From Climacium dendroides (taxonomy: Eukaryota; Streptophyta; Bryopsida; Hypnales; Climaciaceae), in NCBI GenBank assembly GCA_950106755.1, contig OX467084.1, positions 37,513,213-37,577,212 on the forward strand: a stretch of 64,000 nucleotides of DNA, in the 5' to 3' direction. The stretch's first letter is position 1; each line of letters begins with the position of its first letter. Under the pieces are notes generated by a model. The model did not search any database. It saw only the letters and a list, made by a program, of their open reading frames with translations, and was not told the DNA's origin. This document shows positions 47,161 through 58,131 of the stretch, piece by piece. Made by a program: the position numbers and the translations under genes.

Positions 47161-49062
47161 AGCCATCCATCCTATTTGTGTTAAATTATGTTAAGCCTAT
47201 TTTAAACATCACATCTAAACACATGTATGACAATGATTATGCCAAATAATGTGCATGATTCATCTTGATTTGTCGTAATAGTAAATGGAACATTGAGTTG
47301 TCAGAGTCATACGAATTTTGAACTAGTGTAGGTTGAAATATTACTATATTTTTTTTGTCTCGAAATTATATGGGTGTTTTTTTGTAAGATATAGAGAAAA
47401 CAATGGTTTTAATTTTAGACAAAGGGAGAATTTTTTCTAATTTCCACCCAAAAGAATTTGGTGACTCAAATTTTGTAAGTGATATAAGTTTTCCACCTTC
47501 GTTAATAGGACAAATCAGTTTAGTTGACTTAGATCACACTATTTGTAATAAAATGTATGAATTAGGATAGGTGAAAGTACTAATTAATTCATGATTCAAT
47601 AGAAAAACTCGTGGTTGTGTTCAACAACATTCTTAAGTCTTTTAGATTGGTAGGCATTCCATTGGCTCTAGATAAAAAGAGGAGTTTTTGACAACAAGGA
47701 AGGCCTTACTTTCAAAAGTTAGAAAATCAAGTCTATACTATTGGGACAAGGCTTTTAGTTTTGAACCAAGTTTTTGCTTATGACATTGTCCCCCTTGTGT
47801 ACTAAAGATGTTATATACAACCAACACCAAATCAAAATTTGTTGTTATTAGTAGGGAATTAAAAATTAGATCAAGAGCTTGTCAAATACAAATGTAAAAT
47901 TATGGCATGTCAAATTCAAAGAACAAGAAATTGGATGCTCACATCAAAGGTGACTTGTAAAATATTATATAATTAGGCAATGATCCTCCCATCTTCATAC
48001 TCATAAGGTATTATGTTTTACTAGATCCCTATGATGCACTTGTAAGATAATTCTAGGATTTGGATTGCCTTAGGAACCATATAAGACAATTTCATTTGCT
48101 ACGGAGGTCCCCTTTTCAAATTTGTAGAAGTTTTTTTTGCCTCACTGTTAAACAATAGGGAGGGTCACACCTTCTTCAACCCATTCTCAATCTTCAAAAA
48201 TTGAGGACTTGCCGACATTTTCTCTTTGAATTGTGAAAGGTTCATTCTCTGAAGATTGACATTTGTTTTTTGTTTTTGTTTGTTTTCAGAGGTGAAGAAT
48301 AGACACAAAGAATTTTCGTGCACAAAGTTTCATTTTTGGGGAAGGTGTAATGTACGTTATTACATGACACCAAAAGAACCCAAATCCAAACATTTTGCAA
48401 AATACTCTCCGATTATCTATCCCCAACACTAATAAATTATTCCTACCAACTTTATACAAGTATTTTTATTTTTATTTAATTTTTTAACAAATGGAACAAA
48501 CCATTGCATTAAAAACTTAGTGAAAGTTTGACACATGTCACATGACTAAATGCAGAATTTTCTAGACGTGAGGGGGAAAAAAAATCCATCCATCCATCCA
48601 TCCATTTACGATCCGGAGAGAGGACTAACTTAACTTTTAACTTATTATTATTAACTTACCTTAAGTTTTCCCCTGCCGATGTGAGTGCAGATTGATGGAG
48701 CTAAGCTACGTTAAATGGGGGGACGTTAAACTGGCTGCCTTGGAAATTGGCCCAGCAGGCTGCGGGGGAAAATGTAGGAATTTTTTATTTTTCACATAAT
48801 TTTTATTTTTTGCAAATTTTGAATGCACATTTACAATCAGAGAAGACCCCAAATTTGCTAGGAAAGGTTCAAAATATACCTTAGACATATAGGGTTCAAA
48901 ATAGGGGGGCATATTTTTACTTTTATCCCCCCAAAACCCCAAATTACCCTATTGGGCCCACTTTGTGGTCAGGATTTAGTGTTCTGCCGTTAAATGCTGA
49001 TTGGACGTTCATGTTTATTAAAAAAAAGAGGTTCATTGTTTTTCTTTAATTCTGTGGGTAAG
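47161..49062. other. AT-rich spacer
   Basis: A (catc)n run lies at about 48588-48606. Around 47345-47432 the pair 'ttttttgtctcgaaattat' and 'attttagacaaagggag' may be a decayed Stowaway-like MITE. No gene was recognised. Confidence 0.4.
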
Positions 49063-49328
49063 TTACCCCCTGTGCATCAAAGCGGACATTTTGGGGACCC
49101 TGTAAAAACAGGAAGTGCAAAATACCATGTTAATCAATTGTTATAATCTGGAAATCTGTATGGTAGATTCTCTTGTAAATTGCAGATTTGCACTCCTGAG
49201 CAAGTTGGCTTCAAATCTCAACGGTGAAAACTTCAATAACTGAGTAGTTTTCAAATTATTTTCGATTTTCTAGATCCAACAAAAAATGTTCGTCACTTAT
49301 GCTGTTTTCTCTGACGCACAGGGGTTAA
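49063..49328. mobile_element. TTAA-type MITE (family F5), ~266 bp
   Basis: The right end TGACGCACAGGGGTTAA (49328) is mirrored at the left by ttaccccctgtgcatca (49063), where the fourth base of TTAA has changed. The terminal repeat is therefore TTAACCCCTGTGCRTCA. The interior is non-coding. Confidence 0.6.
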
Positions 49329-49742
49329 GCAAATTAAAAACTGAAAGGGAACTTGATTCGTCCATGGCACATCTAACTTATAGAACAATTATTTAAACAA
49401 CCCATCAGATGCTGTGCTGATGATTATGATGATTTGAAGTGCTGGCTGGCTGCCGTGAGTGTGCGTCACTCACGGCAATCCAGTCCTGTCGGATCCATCC
49501 ATCCGTCAGTCAGTCGGTCCCTCCAGTCTTGGTCCGTCAGTCAGCAAGTGGCTTTCAGTTGTTATGAGTGAGGATCGTGCCGGCATTCCATTTGGGGTGC
49601 AGTCAGGAAATGGCTTCTTCACCACTTCAGTTAACTTCAGTTCATAATTCGAAAAACTTTTTGAGTTTTACCGGTTAATTTCCTTCAATTCTCATATTGA
49701 ACCAGTTATTTTCTCTCTTTTTTTATAACTCAAAAAAAAAAA
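49329..49742. other. Spacer with short tandem motifs
   Basis: Repeats of 'atcc' and 'gtcagtca' occur near 49495-49550. No supported gene. Confidence 0.35.
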
Positions 49743-49915
49743 TTTACACTTTTTTGCACCAGTGTTTTATTTTTCCAATGTTTTCAAATTGCAGCCGGGT
49801 TTTTTTTCCCAATTCCTCTAGCTAACTTTTTACACCTTTTTGCACTGGTGTTTTATTTTTCCAATGTTTTCAAATTGCAGCCGGATTTTTTTTCCCAATT
49901 CCTCTAGCTAACTTT
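49743..49915. repeat. Two tandem copies of an ~86-bp unit
   Basis: Both copies contain 'tgttttatttttccaatg', then 'ttttcaaattgcagccgg', then 'cccaattcctctagctaact'. They are nearly identical, so the duplication is recent. Confidence 0.85.
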
Positions 49916-50869
49916 GAACTAGCCGCCGTTTTTTTTTTTTTTTTTCCCAAACCCAAACACTGGTTCGGTGTTGCGCCACCGGCCTTTTTCATTAATAAAT
50001 TAGGGTTGTGGCCACTATGACTCCATGGAATCACGGCCTTTGCGTGGGTTTCAGTTCGGTGAGCAGGCCACCGTTGGATGCAGATCCCAATGGAGTGGGG
50101 TTCACGAGGATCATGAAACTCGGATGTGACTCGCTTCTCAAGGGGGGCCTATTACCGCCCTGATTTGGAATCTCGATATCTTGGGGCCAATTCCAATTCT
50201 AAAAAAGGGCACATGTTGTTCTAGAGGTCTGCGCTTGTTTCACGGATCGAATTTAAGTGGAATTAGGGCAGGCGAACCCCATTTCCAACCACTTAAGCAA
50301 TTACGCAGATTTGGAGCGCAGATTTTTTTGGTGTGCGGAATTTTTCGCATGTACAAAAATAGAATTTGGAAGGATTGCAGATTTTTTCAGAATTTTATTA
50401 CACGAAATGTTATTTACTATGAATTTTTTTAATAGAAGATTCTCTAAAACCTATAATGGTTATATAGACCTTTCTATTTCTAATCGTGGGCTAGTTGCAG
50501 AATCGACCTAGGACTGGTTGCAATATTGACAGCCTTGTAGCCAATCATAATGCACCACAATTACTCTTGAAACTACACCACAACTCACGGAAACATGGCA
50601 GTCTATAAGTTGGAAATGGGTTGGTGGGGTGGAAATGGGTCGCCTACCCTATAGTTTTACAATGAAGAATGAAATTTCTGTGAATTTTTGAAGTGGTTGG
50701 TCCTGAAATTACTGAATCGGAGATAGAGTGGAGTCGTAAACATCCCATAAACACACCGTAACTGTCCTTTTGAGTATCTGTTGGAACTTACCCCATGAAG
50801 GACCATGAGTCCCCTAATTACAAAACTGCCTATAGAATGGAGTCATAAACATCCCATAACTATTGGCAC
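49916..50869. other. Spacer without a recognised gene
   Basis: A moderately GC-rich part (49960-50320) holds open frames without recognisable domains. A repeated phrase 'catcccata' near 50740 and 50851 precedes the next TTAA element. Confidence 0.35.
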
Positions 50870-51783
50870 TTAACCTCTAAAGGACCAAGAGATCCCTTGG
50901 GGGATTCTTTGAGGAATTTGGGCAAGTTCCTATGACCTCAATTTTTGGTGAATTTTTTTTTTGAAACTTTTTGATAAGATAGAAAAAAACTTATTAGCTT
51001 CATAGAAATACAATCTTTATTTCAGTCAGTGCCCAAGAGCAAAAGTTATACCATCTTAAACATAATTTCCATTTCATTAGGCAGAAAAAGAAATCCACAA
51101 AAACTTGAAATAATTCGAAAAAAAATTCATATAAAATTTATTTTTGTCTACATGTGAAGCTTTGATCCATTTTATTTGGATCAATGATGTGGAAGTTATG
51201 GACAATCTTGTTTTTTAGATAATCTAAGCATCTTCTTGAAAAAATAACTTATAAGATTCATCTTTGAATGCAATATTCACATTTTTTCAAAAAATATTGT
51301 CTGACAAGGTTAGGTTTGCTTCCTAAAACAATCTCATTGTTGGGATTATTGTGTTTCAATCCCATCTTAGAGCTATTAACAATTTAGTTTTTCTTTCAAT
51401 CTTAGACCTACTTCTACTAGATAAATTTTTAAAGAATGAAAATCAAGCATTAAATTTTTTTCTCTTAAATTTTCAATTCAATTATTCAACACAATTTTTT
51501 TTAATTCAAAGTCCGTGGTGCAATTTTTTTCCACAAATAGTGGTCAAAGTCATTTGATATTGCAAGTCAATGTTCAAAAAAGTTTTATTTTCAAACAAAA
51601 TGCTTATATCTTCCAATTTGTATGGTCAAACTTCATAAAATTTTTACCACATAATTTCAAACAAGTAAAGTACAAGATCCTACGGTTAGATTTTAAAAGA
51701 AGTATTTTTGAATGAACGCAACAAAAATGGCAATTTTGAGTGTTTTTTTGGTAGAAAAATTGCTTTGGTCCTTTTAGGGATAA
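50870..51783 (-). mobile_element. TTAA-type element (family F3), ~914 bp
   Basis: The left end TTAACCTCTAAAGGACC lies at 50870. The right end GGTCCTTTTAGGGATAA at 51783 is its imperfect mirror, the terminal TTAA having decayed to ATAA. The left part matches 35178-35650, and the right part matches the start of 26321-27367 in reverse. This links all three as one family. Confidence 0.68.
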
Positions 51784-52975
51784 ATTACCACCAATCAAAG
51801 ATTAATACATTACCCACTTTGGGCATTAATTTACAGATTTTATCACAATCTCGAAGGAATTTGCAAATTTTATGGGTAGTTTTGGGTGTTTGAATGGACA
51901 GAATTGGAGCCACAAATAGATTGTAGAATTAGATCCTACAATTTTCTATCTTAAAAGACAAACCTTTGCTTAGGTATATCTCTACCGATTTGGGACCTTA
52001 TTTGATGGAGATGAAGAGAATTCCAACACATGTTGAAAAGCATCAAAAATAGCCTCATGTTTAAATTTTTCAGTAGATGAGTCTACAAGCCCATGTGCCC
52101 AAAACTTTGGACATCAATCTTCTTGACAACTCATAGTTATAGTCCATTTTCGCCCTTAGCAACAACAAAACGGACAAAAGTCTCTAGCTCTAATGATCAT
52201 TTAGGACTTCTTTAGATGGAACCTAATGGGCCATGTGCTTCCAAAAGTCGATTGCGACCTATTTACCAAGGTATCGGTATTGTCTTCCAATGTTGGATTA
52301 CCATTGAGGACAGTCTTACGGATGATTTGCCGTAGGTTCTATAATTTTTTTTGTTGTTTGTCTTGTTTCAATCTGGTCTATTATTGTTTGTCAAAATCTA
52401 GTTAAAGTGAATATTCAATGCTCGTACTCTTCCATTGTAAGTCTTCACAAAATTTTGTCAAGCTTTTTTCTTGGGAGTTTGCCATGTGCAATGAAAATGC
52501 CCTAAAGAGCCCCCTACACCAACTTTGATAAGAATAGCTTCAATGCAACCACATGATTACGAGGCCACTAAAAAAACACGACCCAATGCCCCTTGCATTG
52601 GTCACTCTTTATTCTTGGCCATGTCATCTTCGGCTAATCAATTTGGCAAAATATGAAGAGCTCACAAGTGGGCTCACAATAAGAAAAGTCATCATTGTCA
52701 TATCTTTTGAACCTCATTATGTGTGCAAATAAATTGGAATTCTCTTTTTTTGCTTGAAAAGTCTTTATTTAATGTAAAATCCTTTCCTCTTCTTCTTTTT
52801 AATATGCAAGGAAAATCCATTTGAGGTTTAAATTGCTAGCTTTGCATCAAGGCATTTGTTTTACAAAAGTTACCAGGACAAAACAAAAAGAGGGGTTCGC
52901 CTACCTCTACTTCAAAATTTATGCTTGTTCCCATCTCTACATTAGTCAGGATGCTCTAAAAATTGTGCCCAAATA
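51784..52975. other. Spacer without a recognised gene
   Basis: No supported coding frame or recognised element. Confidence 0.4.
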
Positions 52976-54642
52976 AGGTAGGAGTTTCTAAAAGCACACA
53001 TGCTCTAAAATCACCCACCTCTTCAAATGTACACTATTTATACATGTTGCTTTTTCATAGCCTTCAACGACATACAAACAATGTACATTTGAGGAGGTGG
53101 GCGATTTTAGAGCGGTTTGCCATTTCAACTTCAAAATTCCATAACTAATTCCACAAAGCTCCAAAGCATACAAAACGACTTGGGTTAGATGCCAATTCCA
53201 CTTGTCTTTCAAGGAAAATTTACTGAAAAATTAATTTCAAGAAGCTTCACCTCCCCCCAATTCAAATTCAGCTCACCTCCCCCAAATTCAGTTTCAGCTC
53301 ACCTCCCCCAAATTCAGTTTCAGCTCACCTCCCCCAAATTCAGTTTCATCTCTTGAACGGGGCGATTCATGGACCTCTCTTGCCTTACCGTTTTGGAGAT
53401 TGGCTGATGATCAGCACTGATTGGACACCATAGTTTAGACTATTTGTCTGATTTATTAATTAGTGTTGGCTGGAACCAGGCGGGCTGGCTGGTGGGCGGG
53501 CGTCAGTGCGTCCATGATCAGCAAAGAGGGATCATCATTCGCGCTCTGGCAGAAGCGAATGGAGGAAGTTATCATACGCTATGTGTAATAAGTTCCGTTT
53601 TTCATAACTGAGTGGGCTGCTTGAGTGAGTGAGCGAGAGAGTCCGGGTTCATGAATGAGAGCGGGTGTTGCATGCACGAGGAAATTGAAGTTCGAGACAA
53701 ATATCAGCAAGCAGCCCCAGCTAGGGAGAATGCGCCTGCATCGGTGCGTTCTCGTACATTAAAGAGCTGGAAACTCCGGAATCAATCCCCCCTGCTCTGC
53801 CCTGCCCATCCAGTGGCAGAATTGGTGACACTCCTCCCTATGGCGCATTCTGCTTCCCAACCGTGCCTTAAATGGGTCTGAATCAGCCACCGAGGCTCGT
53901 AACGTCATGGGCTGGGCTGGCTGCAAGTGGGAGGGAGGGCAGCAGGGCACTCAACTCCCTCCCTGCTGCCAGTACTAATACAATACTTATTACAGGATTG
54001 ATTGCATACCTCAGTCAGTGCTGGAAAACGTCGGCAGGAGATAAAATAGAACTGGTGATGATGGAGTTCTTCAATGAGTTCTATTTGAGTACAAAATGAA
54101 GTAAAAAAATGAAAAAGAATAGAATGGGAGTCTGTGAAGGTGGAGACTGGCTGAGCGTTTTCAGTTGGGCGGAATCAAATCTCTGGAGGTCCAAACTGAA
54201 TCTCCATTTCTCGATATATAAAAAAAAACAGCTCAAACAGTGAGTCGGCCACTCCGACAACTTCAGAGTGAAACTTACGGTGCAGACAAAACAGTTGCCA
54301 AGTGTTGCAGCAAAGGCAGGAGGTCCTTAAATCGTCCATTCAAGAGCTGGAACTGAATCTGAATTTGGGGGAGGTGAAGCTTCCTGAAATATTTCTTGAA
54401 ATATTTTCCTTGAAAGATGAGTGGAATTGGCATCTAACCCAAGTCGTTTCATATTTTTTGGAGCCTTGTGGAATTAGTTTTGAAGTTTTGAAGTTGAAAT
54501 GGCATAGGGCTCTAAAATCACCCACCTCTGCATATGTACACCTTTGGTACATTGCTGAAGGCTATGAAAAAGCAACATGTACACATAGTGTATAATTGAA
54601 GAGGTGGGAGATTTTAGAGCATGTGCACTTTTAGAACCTCTT
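52976..54642. mobile_element. Segment with long (~300 bp) inverted arms around unique DNA
   Basis: The left arm (52976 to about 53290) and right arm (about 54330 to 54642) are reverse complements with scattered differences. The outermost shared part reads ctaaaagcacacatgctcta on the left. Further in come 'gacttgggttagatgccaat' on the left and 'attggcatctaacccaagtc' on the right. Each arm also folds on itself (for the left, 53000-53035 with 53078-53115). The roughly 1 kb between the arms is GC-richer. Long inverted ends with unrelated cargo resemble Mutator-like elements, but no 9-bp target duplication was found. Inverted duplication by another route is possible. Confidence 0.5.
53248..53350. 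repeat. ~27-bp tandem repeat, about four copies
   Basis: Units of the form tcacctcccccaaattcagt plus 'ttcagc' are repeated. They lie at the inner edge of the left inverted arm. Confidence 0.85.
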
Positions 54643-55839
54643 ATCTAATATGAATAACCTATTTTCGTGGCCTCGAACAACTTATTAAGTTAATTCAATC
54701 AGTGCACCTTGTAGTAATAACACTAATGGTTGTAGTAATAACACTAATGGTATCCTAGTTGGAATCGTCATAAGGTGCTCACTATGCCCATAATATGTGG
54801 TACACTATTCTAAATAGTGAAATTAGGTTGCCCCATGCTAATTTTTTGACATTTGATACTATACAAATATTTATTGGTATTGTACAAGAATGCTCTACTT
54901 TGAATTAGGTATTATTGGAATTGGGACTCATTAACCTCTACGTGTACAAATGAAAATATCTATAGAAGTATATGTTGACTTTGATGGCTTGTAAAGTAAT
55001 TTTCTTGGGATATTGCAACTTGATTGTTAACTCAACCTAATTTCACTATTTAGTATAGGAATTTTAATTTGGACCCAAATGCAATCATATATAAAAATTA
55101 GGAAAATCATTATTTCTTTCCTAAGAATTAACGCTCATATCTCTACAATGAACTTACCACATCACACTTGAAGGGTTGGTATTCTAATAGCATTTAGGGT
55201 GACATAGTTGGCCATGAATCTCCAAGGCTCACAAACTAGTCCACTTTATTCATGTGCAAGGCATGTATGCAAGTCCACAATTAAAGGCACCCTAATGTAC
55301 GCCTTATTTTGAACTTGCAAGGATTTGCAAAGTTCATTGTAATAGTTCATACTTTGTAATATTTTAGATAAAATTAATATAATGGTGGTCTTCACTATCA
55401 TCAAACTATCTCAAATAGCTTCATTGCCGTCATTCAACTTGAATTTCGTGTCACATGCACAAATAGGATAATCAACATATCCCTTATAAAGACCAATTAT
55501 TGATCGTCTAATAATCCACATGTGAATCGATTCTAGAGTAATTGGGGATCCATGAAGTCGAACTTATGATGATAAAATCTTAGTTACATAATTCTATAGA
55601 ATGCTTTCCTTCATCAGTACCAAAGGCATGGATGCAATGAACCCTTGGTCGTCAACTAGTTCATCGAGTTCTAAACTTCAAAAACTAAGTGACATTGCTG
55701 AACTAGTGAACGGGGAGTTTATAAGGTGATTTGGTTTTTTGTTGTTCTTTACATATGTCATTCAATAATTTTTCATTGTTATTTGGTTGTTGCCTAAGTT
55801 TAGTTAATTTGTTCAGTAAAAAACCAAATTTTTCTTACT
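54643..55839. other. AT-rich spacer
   Basis: A short exact duplication 'tagtaataacactaatggt' occurs at about 54712-54750. No gene was recognised. Confidence 0.4.
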
Positions 55840-56820
55840 TTAATCATATTCTTTAAGTTTTGCAAAAGCAATCGGTAAAAAATAGGCACATAAAATACAA
55901 AAACTAAACTCAAAAACTAAATTCAAAAATTCAATTGCGGGCAACTCATCAATTAAAAGCAATTTATTTGCATGCTACTATACTTGGAAATCAAGTTCAA
56001 CTTTCATTAACTTTTTAAAAAGCATTGAATTTTCTTACTAATTCAAAGACCAAATAGCCAAATCTACAAATAAATGTAAAGATGGTTGGTTCAAAATTCA
56101 TTGAATCTAATAATAATCCATAAAGTCAAAGACCGATTTGTCATTTGACCATCTACCAATAAGAAAAATAGATGGCAAAATTAAGAGATTACTTCATTAG
56201 CATTTATCAAGTAGCAAGTGGAGAGGTCATTTCTATGATGAAATTCATTATTTGTCATAGATTATGGGACAATTTGAAGATGAGAGCTTTGACCACTCAT
56301 TGTCAAAAATGTAGGAATTGTGTATAAAGTAAAATTTCAAACCTCATTTAAGCATAGTAGGATAAAAAATTCCCAAAAACTTTGAACTAGAAAAATGTAG
56401 AAAATCAATCCAAATTTCATCTCCAAAAATCCTTTTGTAATTTAAGACTCTAATCAAAAGTTATGGACAAAGTTTAGAGAGGGGTTAATAGGGACATTTT
56501 TCTTGGTATTTTCAAACATCCTTTTTGAATTTTATCCATAACTTTTGATTGGAGACTCAAAATCACAAATAGATTTTTGGAGATGAAATTTAGATTGATT
56601 TTCCACGTTTGTTTAGTTAAAAGTTTTTTGAAATTTTTTATTTACTATGCTTAAATGAGGTATGAAATTCTACTTTATACATAATTCTTATGACTTCACT
56701 ATGAATAGTTGAGCTTTTAACTAATCCTAATTTACGTATCCCACAAGGGTTGCTTTACCTCCTACCACCTCACTTGTACAAAGAGCTTGTCTTCATACCT
56801 TGTAGTACTCACATTCAATG
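55840..56820 (-). repeat. Dispersed ~1-kb foldback repeat, copy 2
   Basis: This is the reverse-orientation relative of 2690-3660. Matching landmarks are 'cttgtacaaagagcttgtct' (56774) against 'gacaagctccttatacaagt' (2727), and the self-complementary core around 56340-56600. The ends are approximate. Confidence 0.5.
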
Positions 56821-58131
56821 AACATTGAAGATATTTGGAATTCTTTAATTCATTGAATGTTGGCTATACCTTTTGGGCTAGTCACCTAGGAACTGGTGGT
56901 AGCATAAGAGCATCCCCACCAACTCTTCCGTTTCTCTATCTGTTTATTGAACTTGGGACATCAAATAGGGATGAGACCTCACGAGTTCTCCATATGAACC
57001 TCTGGATACAGAACTGAGAAGAGTTTTACAGAATTCTGTATATTTTAGAGATACAGGTTTTGGATAAGAATTGGTGCAGTGAAATTTCTGTATCTCTACC
57101 TGCATATGAGGTCCTCTCCCTAAACCTTTAAGGATACAGAACTCACTTAAGTAGGACAGTCAAAATCCCTTATTTCTTTAAGGGAAACTGGATGAAAACC
57201 GTCATTTTTTATCATAAGCGGTTGACTTCCTATACTCCAAGTATTCTGTTCAGTTGCACGGCCTAAAATTCAGAAATTAAAACAGTAATTTGCTAATTTC
57301 TTTCGGTTGATTTTCTATTAGCCGCCGGATCTCCCCGTACGTTGTGCTCGACCATTCTGGTCTTAATTTTTTGAGTCAAATGGATGAATACTGATATCAA
57401 ACACACAACACAAGTAAGCAAGGTGCATGGACACGCTGATGCTGGGAAGGACTTTCTAGTAGTCACTTAGAGACCCAAATCCTCTTGACAAGGAACTTGA
57501 CCATTTCTAGGTTTTACTTGCAACACAATCATAAACGAATTTGGTGGGAGACCAACTGAATGGGGTTTCAGGAGTACCGGTTCTAGCAGCAGCAACAACC
57601 AATTTGTGCTTTGAAATGAAGCAGCAGAGTTTTGTGCTCCGATATCTCAAGAATCAACCATAGCATGCAATGTCGCAGAGCATTCGAACAGCCTCTCCCT
57701 GAACGTTGGAAAGTCATTGTAGATCGCCACGGGTTTGCACCCATGAAAGTTTTTGAGGTAAAATCCAAATCTTCCAGAAACTACTGTACAAAAAGCGAAT
57801 TACATGCCTAATGGTCTCAAATCTGGCACCTTCGCAAATCGCCCCAACTATTTCACTTGCCATTTCTCTCATCTTGATTACATTTGAAGCCGCAACAAGT
57901 GATAAGCACTGTGCAAAGAAAATACTACATTGCCACAAGCAGTATTCAAGCGCATGTACTCAATGTTACGTGAATGGATGTCTTTCAAACCTCAATTGGT
58001 CCATCAGCGCTGGAACTGCCGTCGGTAGAGTGACAGGAGCACATTCAACCTTCTCCATCAGACATATTGTAGACCCAATATCGAGGCTCCTTCACAAGCT
58101 CAAATATAGACTGCAGTCAATATTTTTCATC
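56821..58131. other. 3' flank of the THO5 gene and spacer
   Basis: Gene-like composition from about 57560 to 58131 probably holds the 3' UTR of the minus-strand THO5 gene. Frames here lack recognisable domains. Confidence 0.4.

Noticed and set aside
58035..58131. Additional C-terminal THO5 exon downstream of the stop
   Set aside because: The frame closes with TGA directly after LFDKF, no donor fits before it, and sequence beyond does not resemble the extended tails of some plant THO5 proteins.
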